In this document: one piece after another, positions 59,049 to 64,000 of the stretch
Layout: each line of letters opens with the position of its first letter
Position numbering within the stretch: the stretch's first letter is position 1
Assembly: GCA_016865505.2 (NCBI GenBank)
Contig: AP025252.1
Span: 186,001 to 250,000, forward strand
Direction: 5' to 3'
Origin: Bryobacterales bacterium F-183
GTDB lineage: Bacteria > Acidobacteriota > Terriglobia > Bryobacterales > Bryobacteraceae
DNA length: 64,000 nucleotides
Notes under the pieces: model-generated
Seen by the model: only the letters and a program-made list of their open reading frames with translations
Database searches by the model: none
What the model was told of the DNA's origin: nothing
Position numbers and translations under genes: made by a program

Positions 59049-61451
59049 ATGCGCTTGTTGACCCGCGCGATCTTCAAGGAGATCGCCGCCGCCGCGATCA
59101 TTGGCATCACATTGTTCACCACCATCCTGCTGCTCCGCAGCCTTGGTGGCGACCTGTTTTCGTTGCTCGTCCGCACCGCGGCGCCAGCACCTACCGTCCT
59201 TCTGATGGTGGGTCTGGCAATTCCCTTTGCGTTGCCCAACACGGTTCCCCTTGGAGTGCTGGTCGGCGTACTGATTGGCCTCAGCCGCTTGTCGAGCGAC
59301 GGCGAAGTAACCGCCATGCGATCGGCAGGTATCTCTGGTCGCCGAATCGCGGCCCCGGCTCTAGCAGTGGCAGTTCTGGCGATGATCGTCACGGCCGCGG
59401 CATCGCTTTGGCTGACACCCTGGGCCTACCGCGAAGCGAACCGAATGGCTGCCAAGCTTGCCGCATCGCAATTGACGGCAGAGGTACAGCCGCGGATTTT
59501 CGCCGAGCAATTTCAGGAACAAAAGATGGTGCTGTACGTTGGCGAGGTCACTCCAGTGCCCGGCAACGTCACACGCTGGCGTGAGGTATTCATTGCAGAG
59601 CAGCCATCCGCCGCAAAACTGCCGGATGTCCCGGAATTGGAAACCACCACAGAAGACCCCGATTTCCCGGCACTGACCGCACCCAAGGTAATGCTGGCGC
59701 ACAGTGCGATCGCACGGCCCGATGCGGCGCGCAACCGCATTCAGTTGTCGATTCAGAACCACGCGACCTACGAGGTTTCAGGCACGCAGTACCGCTTCAG
59801 CATCAGCCCGTCTACCGAACGAATTCTCGAAGCGGAAAAGCCCGGCGAGCTTCGTACGAGGCACCCCGAACTGGAGATGGATTCCGTACCGCTGTGGCGA
59901 TTCGTGTACCAGAACCCCGATGCGGCATCCGTCCCGAAGCAGGCCATGACCGAGTCCCGCATCGAGATTCAGAAGCGGCTCTCCTTGCCGGTCGCTTGCG
60001 TACTCTTGGCGCTGGTGGGCATTCCTTTGGGCGTATCCACACGGCGCGCGTCAAAGTCGTCAGCCTTCCTGCTGACCTTATCCTTGGCGTTCGCGTACTA
60101 CATGGCGCAGATTGGCATGATGAACATCGCCCGCCAAGGTCGCGTACCTGTGGAACTCGCCGTGTGGATGCCGAACCTGCTCTTCGCCGCGATTGGCATC
60201 ACCTTGCTGGTGCGGCTGGAAACACCGGGTGATCGTGATCTGTTTGCCTTCTTCCGGCAGATCTTTTCGCGCACCGGGTCGGCAATCGGACGCGCCGTAT
60301 CGCCCACAGTGACGCGGCAAAAAACCGTTGGACGTACACGCCGCCTGATCTTCCTACCGCAATTGATCGACACCTACGTCGTGTCGGGCTTTTTCTTCTG
60401 GTTCGCAGTGGTGCTGTTCTCATTCGTGATGGTGTCGCATGTGTACACCTTCTTCGAACTCCTCAGCGACATCATCCGCAATCAGATCCCGCTGAATCGC
60501 GTCTTCCAGTACCTCTTCTTCCTCACGCCCAAGTTCCTATACGACTATGCGCCCATCAGCGTCCTGGTGAGCGTGCTCGTGACCTTCGGTGTGCTCTCCA
60601 AATCCAACGAGGTGACCGCGTTCAAGGCATGCGGGGTCAGCGTATTCCGCCTGGCAGCGCCGATCCTCATCGTCGCCGCCGTATTCAGCGGTGGGCTGTT
60701 TGCGTTTGATCACTTCTACATTCCCGGCGCGAATCGCATCCAGGACGGCATCCGGAATGAGATCAAGGGCCGTGCCGTGCAGACGTACCTCCGGCCCGAT
60801 CAACAGTGGGTGGCCGGACTGGATGGGCGCATTTATTACTACCGCTACTTCGATCCGCGCGAAAGCGCGATGCTCGACGTCAATGTATTTGAAATCGATT
60901 GGAAGACCGCAAAGCTCAAGCGTCACATCGCGGCGCAGAAAGCCCGCTGGGAACCTTCTCTCAAGCGCTGGGTTTTTCAGGATGGGTGGCGGCGAGACTT
61001 CGACGGCATTCGCGAAACCGGCTACGATTCGTTCCGCGGCGAGGCTCGTACCTTTGGCGAACTCGTGGAAGCGCCGGACTACTTCCTGAAAGAAGTAAAG
61101 CAGGGCAAGCAGATGAACTACGAAGAGCTGCAGCGCTACATCGCGGAACTCACACAGCGCGGCTTTGACACCGTACAGTTGCGGGTCCAGTTCCACAAGA
61201 AGTTTTCCGTACCCCTGTTCGCGCTGATCATGGCTTTGATCGCAGTTCCATTCGCATTTCGCGGTGCAACGCGCGGAGCAATGGCCGCCGTCGGCATAAG
61301 CTTCAGCATCGCCATCGGCTACCTCGCCTTGAATCAACTGTTCGAGCAGATCGGCAATCTCAATCAACTGCCACCGTCGTTAGCCGCATGGGCGCCAGAC
61401 GGGCTCTTCTCGCTGGCAGGCCTCTACTTTGTCGCCAGGATGCGGACATAA
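59049..61451 (+). CDS. Fused LptF-LptG lipopolysaccharide export permease
   Basis: An 800-residue inner-membrane protein made of two YjgP/YjgQ (LptF/LptG) units in tandem. Unit 1 (about 1-390) has helices near 12-32, 48-78 and 98-120, a periplasmic jelly-roll and three further helices (CVLLALVGIPLGVSTRR, and so on). Unit 2 (about 440-800) repeats this with LIDTYVVSGFFFWFAVVLF, DYAPISVLVSVLVTFGVLSK, a jelly-roll and FALIMALIAVPFAFRGATRG. In most Gram-negative bacteria LptF and LptG are separate proteins that pair with LptB2 to extract LPS. Fusion would give the same two halves in one chain. GGAGG is four bases before the ATG. A small membrane gene follows after three bases. Confidence 0.85.
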   Translation: MRLLTRAIFKEIAAAAIIGITLFTTILLLRSLGGDLFSLLVRTAAPAPTVLLMVGLAIPFALPNTVPLGVLVGVLIGLSRLSSDGEVTAMRSAGISGRRIAAPALAVAVLAMIVTAAASLWLTPWAYREANRMAAKLAASQLTAEVQPRIFAEQFQEQKMVLYVGEVTPVPGNVTRWREVFIAEQPSAAKLPDVPELETTTEDPDFPALTAPKVMLAHSAIARPDAARNRIQLSIQNHATYEVSGTQYRFSISPSTERILEAEKPGELRTRHPELEMDSVPLWRFVYQNPDAASVPKQAMTESRIEIQKRLSLPVACVLLALVGIPLGVSTRRASKSSAFLLTLSLAFAYYMAQIGMMNIARQGRVPVELAVWMPNLLFAAIGITLLVRLETPGDRDLFAFFRQIFSRTGSAIGRAVSPTVTRQKTVGRTRRLIFLPQLIDTYVVSGFFFWFAVVLFSFVMVSHVYTFFELLSDIIRNQIPLNRVFQYLFFLTPKFLYDYAPISVLVSVLVTFGVLSKSNEVTAFKACGVSVFRLAAPILIVAAVFSGGLFAFDHFYIPGANRIQDGIRNEIKGRAVQTYLRPDQQWVAGLDGRIYYYRYFDPRESAMLDVNVFEIDWKTAKLKRHIAAQKARWEPSLKRWVFQDGWRRDFDGIRETGYDSFRGEARTFGELVEAPDYFLKEVKQGKQMNYEELQRYIAELTQRGFDTVQLRVQFHKKFSVPLFALIMALIAVPFAFRGATRGAMAAVGISFSIAIGYLALNQLFEQIGNLNQLPPSLAAWAPDGLFSLAGLYFVARMRT

Positions 61452-61454
61452 CTC

Positions 61455-61892
61455 ATGAACCGGCGCGCTGTACTTTTGCAGACGGCAGGCATCCTTGCCA
61501 TCAGCTTGTTCCTTGCCACACGGCTTGGGGCGGCCATGCTCTATCCGTCGATCCTGGTGCCTATGGCGTGCCTGTCGATCGTGTTTGTCAGCCCTGTAGC
61601 CTTGCGGCTGCGCAAGCTTATCCCCTCCGTCCTGATTGCGTTTGGCATCACAGCGCTCAGCCTGGCATTAGGCCTCGCGTGGACGGATGCCGGATGGCCA
61701 GCGCCGGCGGTTGTAGCAAAAGCCGCTGCCGTGAGCCTGATCGCAACCACCCTTACCGCTGCTGCAACATTGGCGCTTCTCAAAAAGATCCCTGACCCCG
61801 ACAAGGTGAAGTGGATCATGCGTGGCGCAATTCTCATCCTCTATTTGATCTATCGGTCCGCACCGGACTACTTTCATTTTCTCTTTTCGTAA
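61455..61892 (+). CDS. Small four-helix membrane protein
   Basis: A 145-residue hydrophobic protein with about four helices (around 7-30, 33-50, 58-77 and 84-108) and a charged segment KKIPDPDKVKWIMRG before a last hydrophobic stretch. No family was recognised. It starts three bases after the Lpt permease stop and is thus almost surely cotranslated with it. It could assist or modulate the permease, but that is inferred only from position. Confidence 0.65.
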   Translation: MNRRAVLLQTAGILAISLFLATRLGAAMLYPSILVPMACLSIVFVSPVALRLRKLIPSVLIAFGITALSLALGLAWTDAGWPAPAVVAKAAAVSLIATTLTAAATLALLKKIPDPDKVKWIMRGAILILYLIYRSAPDYFHFLFS

Positions 61893-62024
61893 CGTCGCGC
61901 CCTCCCCGAAGAATCCGTGATAAGATTCGCCTCACCCTGGCAAGAGTGATTCCGATCAGAGCCGAATCTGACGGACAGCAGCGATTTCTGTGTACGAGAT
62001 CGATTCGTTTTGTGGGAGGAAACC

Positions 62025-64000
62025 ATGCGAGTTTTCTATACGCGGCTGGCGTCGATAGCCGCGACCTTGATGATCCTGGGCTCGTCCGTTGCATTCGGAC
62101 AGACGCTTGGAACCTTCACCGGCGAGGTTCGGGACAGTTCCGGCGCCGCGGTCGCGGATGCCGTGATTACCGTTCGCAATACTGCCACGAACGGCCTACG
62201 CACAGCGAACACCAATAGCGAAGGCATCTACAACATCCCGGCGCTGAACCCTGGCGTGTACGACGTCAAGGCGGAGAAACCGGGCTTTAAGTCCGTCACC
62301 AGAACCAACGTTGAGTTGCAGGTGCAGCAGACCGCACGTGTCGACTTCGAAATGCAGGTCGGCCAAGTGAGCGAAACCATCGAGGTCAGCGCCAACGCGC
62401 CGTTGTTGACGACAGAGAACGCCACCGTCGGTACGGTTGTGGAACAGCGCCGCATCACGGACCTTCCCCTGAATGGCCGCAACTTCTTCAGTCTTGTCGC
62501 ACTCAGCCCGAACGTGACGTTTGGCTTCAATCCTCCTGGCCAGATCGCGGCAAGACAAGGCGGTACACGTGCAGGATTGACGATGTCCGTCGCCGGCGCG
62601 CGCTCCACTTGGAGCAACTACACGCTCGATGGCATCACGAACACGGACATCAACTTCAACCTGTACATCGTCCTGCCGTCCGTCGAAGCGCTGCAGGAAT
62701 TCAAAGTGCAGAGCGGCATCTATCCCGCGGAGTTCGGCCGCGGCGCGGGACAGATCAACGTTTCCACCAAAGGCGGCTCCAACGAGTTCCACGGCTCGGC
62801 GTTCGAATTCCTGCGCAACGACAAGTTCGATGCTCGCCCGTACTTTTTCAAGGACCCCGAAAGTCCCAACCAGACCGCGCCGGTGATGCAGCCATACCGC
62901 CAGAACCAGTACGGCGGAACGCTCGGCGGACCCGTATGGATCCCCAAGATCTACAACGGCCGGAACAAGCTCTTCTTCATGGCGAACTTTGAAGGCTTCA
63001 AATCCCGCCGTACGAATACCAACTTCTTCACCACAATGACGGACCCAATGCGTCGCGGCGACTTTTCCGCCGTCACCACGCAGTTGCAGGATCCGCTCAC
63101 GCGCGTTCGCGAAGGCAACACCATTACGTCGCAGCCCTTCGCCGGCAATCAGATTCCCGTCAGCCGCTTCAATCCCGCCGGTGTACTGCTCGTGCGGGAC
63201 TTCATGCCGGCTCCAAACATCCAACAGTCCGGCCTTCCCACCCGCAACTACCTTTGGCTCGGCAAGAACTCCGTCGACAAGGACCAATTCACAGGCCGCA
63301 TCGACTTCAACGAAAGCGCCCAGTCGCAATGGTTCGGACGCTACAGTTGGACCGACGAGCTTTCCGTCACCCCGGGCGTCGCGCTGAACGGCTCGATCCT
63401 TTACACCCGCGCCAGCCAGTGGGTGCTCGCCAACACGCGCGTCTTCTCGTCCACCAAAGTGAACGAATTCCGCTTCGGATACAACTCCATCTTCAACAAC
63501 ATCAGCCAGGAACTCTCCGGTGTCCGCAACGTGAACGAAGAGATGGGAACGCCCGTCAAGATCACAGATCCCAACTCCTGGGGCATCCCCAACATCAGCC
63601 TCAGCGGCAGCACTCTGCAAGGGTTTGGCAACGATGCCAACGGCCCCTTCACGATCGATAACCAGGTGTTCCAGATCGTCGATAACTTCTCCTGGGTCGC
63701 AGGCAAACACACCATCCGCTTCGGTGGGGATTGGCGCTTCAACAAGTTCCTGCAGATCGGCAATGAATTCGCCCGCGGACGCTTCACCTTCAATGGCGCC
63801 TTCACCGGTAACGCCAACACGCAGGCGGGCGGCTACAACGGCGCGGACCTTTTGCTTGGCTATCCAAGCGTTGTCGAAAGCGCGGTGGCCTTGGCGCGAA
63901 GCAACTTCCGCAACAACGAACTTGGCTTCTATGTGGATGACACGTACAAAGTCAGTTCCAAGCTCACTCTGAGCCTGGGCCTGCGCTGGGAAGTAGCGCC
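62025..64000 (+). CDS. TonB-dependent receptor, Oar-like, N-terminal part (cut by window end)
   Basis: At least 658 residues are present; the reading frame stays open to the window edge, so the C-terminal barrel is missing only because the window stops. A strong GGGAGGA lies four bases before the ATG. A signal peptide ends SSVAFGQ near residue 24. The carboxypeptidase-regulatory domain follows (GEVRDSSGAAVADAV, GIYNIPALNPGVYDVKAEK), then the plug with LPLNGRNFFSLVALSP, NYTLDGITNTD, YPAEFGRGAGQINV and KGGSNEFHGSAFEF. This is the fourth receptor of this type in the window. No degradative partner is visible on this side. Confidence 0.93.
   Translation, partial: MRVFYTRLASIAATLMILGSSVAFGQTLGTFTGEVRDSSGAAVADAVITVRNTATNGLRTANTNSEGIYNIPALNPGVYDVKAEKPGFKSVTRTNVELQVQQTARVDFEMQVGQVSETIEVSANAPLLTTENATVGTVVEQRRITDLPLNGRNFFSLVALSPNVTFGFNPPGQIAARQGGTRAGLTMSVAGARSTWSNYTLDGITNTDINFNLYIVLPSVEALQEFKVQSGIYPAEFGRGAGQINVSTKGGSNEFHGSAFEFLRNDKFDARPYFFKDPESPNQTAPVMQPYRQNQYGGTLGGPVWIPKIYNGRNKLFFMANFEGFKSRRTNTNFFTTMTDPMRRGDFSAVTTQLQDPLTRVREGNTITSQPFAGNQIPVSRFNPAGVLLVRDFMPAPNIQQSGLPTRNYLWLGKNSVDKDQFTGRIDFNESAQSQWFGRYSWTDELSVTPGVALNGSILYTRASQWVLANTRVFSSTKVNEFRFGYNSIFNNISQELSGVRNVNEEMGTPVKITDPNSWGIPNISLSGSTLQGFGNDANGPFTIDNQVFQIVDNFSWVAGKHTIRFGGDWRFNKFLQIGNEFARGRFTFNGAFTGNANTQAGGYNGADLLLGYPSVVESAVALARSNFRNNELGFYVDDTYKVSSKLTLSLGLRWEVA

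Noticed and set aside
61911-61968. GAATC/GATTC inverted pairs before the fourth receptor
   Set aside because: Five-base repeats with spacers of 8 and 11 are too short to separate from chance without comparative data.
62196-63710. Minus-strand 504-codon frame opposite the fourth receptor
   Set aside because: Val/Ala/Asp-rich shadow; the receptor reading frame is open from 62025 to the window end with all expected motifs.
1-64000. CRISPR arrays, prophage, toxin-antitoxin or restriction systems
   Set aside because: No regularly spaced repeats, Cas, phage structural, toxin or restriction-modification motifs were recognised among the coding regions.

Overview
The window looks like chromosomal DNA of an Acidobacteriota member, probably close to the Bryobacterales/Solibacter group. 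This is inferred from gene content: four large Oar-type TonB-dependent receptors with an N-terminal carboxypeptidase-regulatory-like domain, a Tat-exported sulfatase, a DUF1080 hydrolase, serine/threonine kinases fused to a TolB/FlgO-like domain and TPRs, a PEP-CTERM protein, many Tat-type N-termini (RRxFL), frequent GTG/TTG starts and a GC content near 60%. No prophage, CRISPR array or rRNA operon was seen. One IS110-family element and one tRNA gene are present.

Layout. 1-3.1 kb: rRNA methyltransferase (RlmI type) and two calcineurin-like phosphoesterases. 3.1-4.5 kb: IS110-family element. 4.6-13.3 kb: two divergent nutrient-scavenging operons, alkaline phosphatase plus TonB receptor on the minus strand and TonB receptor plus sulfatase on the plus strand, sharing an AT-rich promoter region. 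13.3-18.9 kb: a bacterial myo-inositol oxygenase, a zinc-ribbon/glycine-zipper membrane protein pair, a multi-PAS/GAF histidine kinase and a DUF6496 protein. 19.0-22.0 kb: a PepSY-TM / DUF2271 / DUF4198 / ApbE cluster in which the DUF2271 protein carries an FMN-attachment motif. 22-27.7 kb: tRNA-Arg, RarA, a phosphoesterase and a third TonB receptor. 28.5-36.2 kb: a minus-strand surface-glycan run (four glycosyltransferases, a methyltransferase, folP, an esterase). 36.2-41.2 kb: an ANTAR-type regulator, PIG-L deacetylase, secreted propeller-like protein, membrane GT2 synthase and PEP-CTERM protein. 41.2-45.3 kb: gluconate-dehydrogenase-like GMC pair, MscL and an enolase-superfamily sugar-acid dehydratase. 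45.3-51.9 kb: sialidase, pseudokinase and kinase in one overlapping operon. 52-57.2 kb: an unknown protein, an ankyrin protein, pheS, pheT and a YIP1 protein. 57.2-62 kb: DUF1080 hydrolase, VanZ-like protein, a fused LptF-LptG permease and a small membrane protein. 62 kb to the end: a fourth TonB receptor, cut by the window edge.

Together the genes suggest a soil-type polymer degrader. Large TonB receptors with phosphatase, sulfatase, sialidase and DUF1080 enzymes collect and trim phosphorylated, sulfated or glycosylated substrates. MIOX, the GMC dehydrogenase pair and the enolase-superfamily enzyme point to oxidation of inositol, sugars and sugar acids. The glycan, PEP-CTERM and Lpt genes build the envelope.

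The observations I rate highest are: (i) a translationally coupled kinase / pseudokinase / sialidase operon; (ii) the ApbE cluster with a visible flavinylation site; (iii) a marked excess of the palindrome GTAC across host genes that is nearly absent from the IS transposase and from one AT-richer orphan gene; (iv) a bacterial MIOX with all di-iron ligands; (v) an LptF-LptG fusion.
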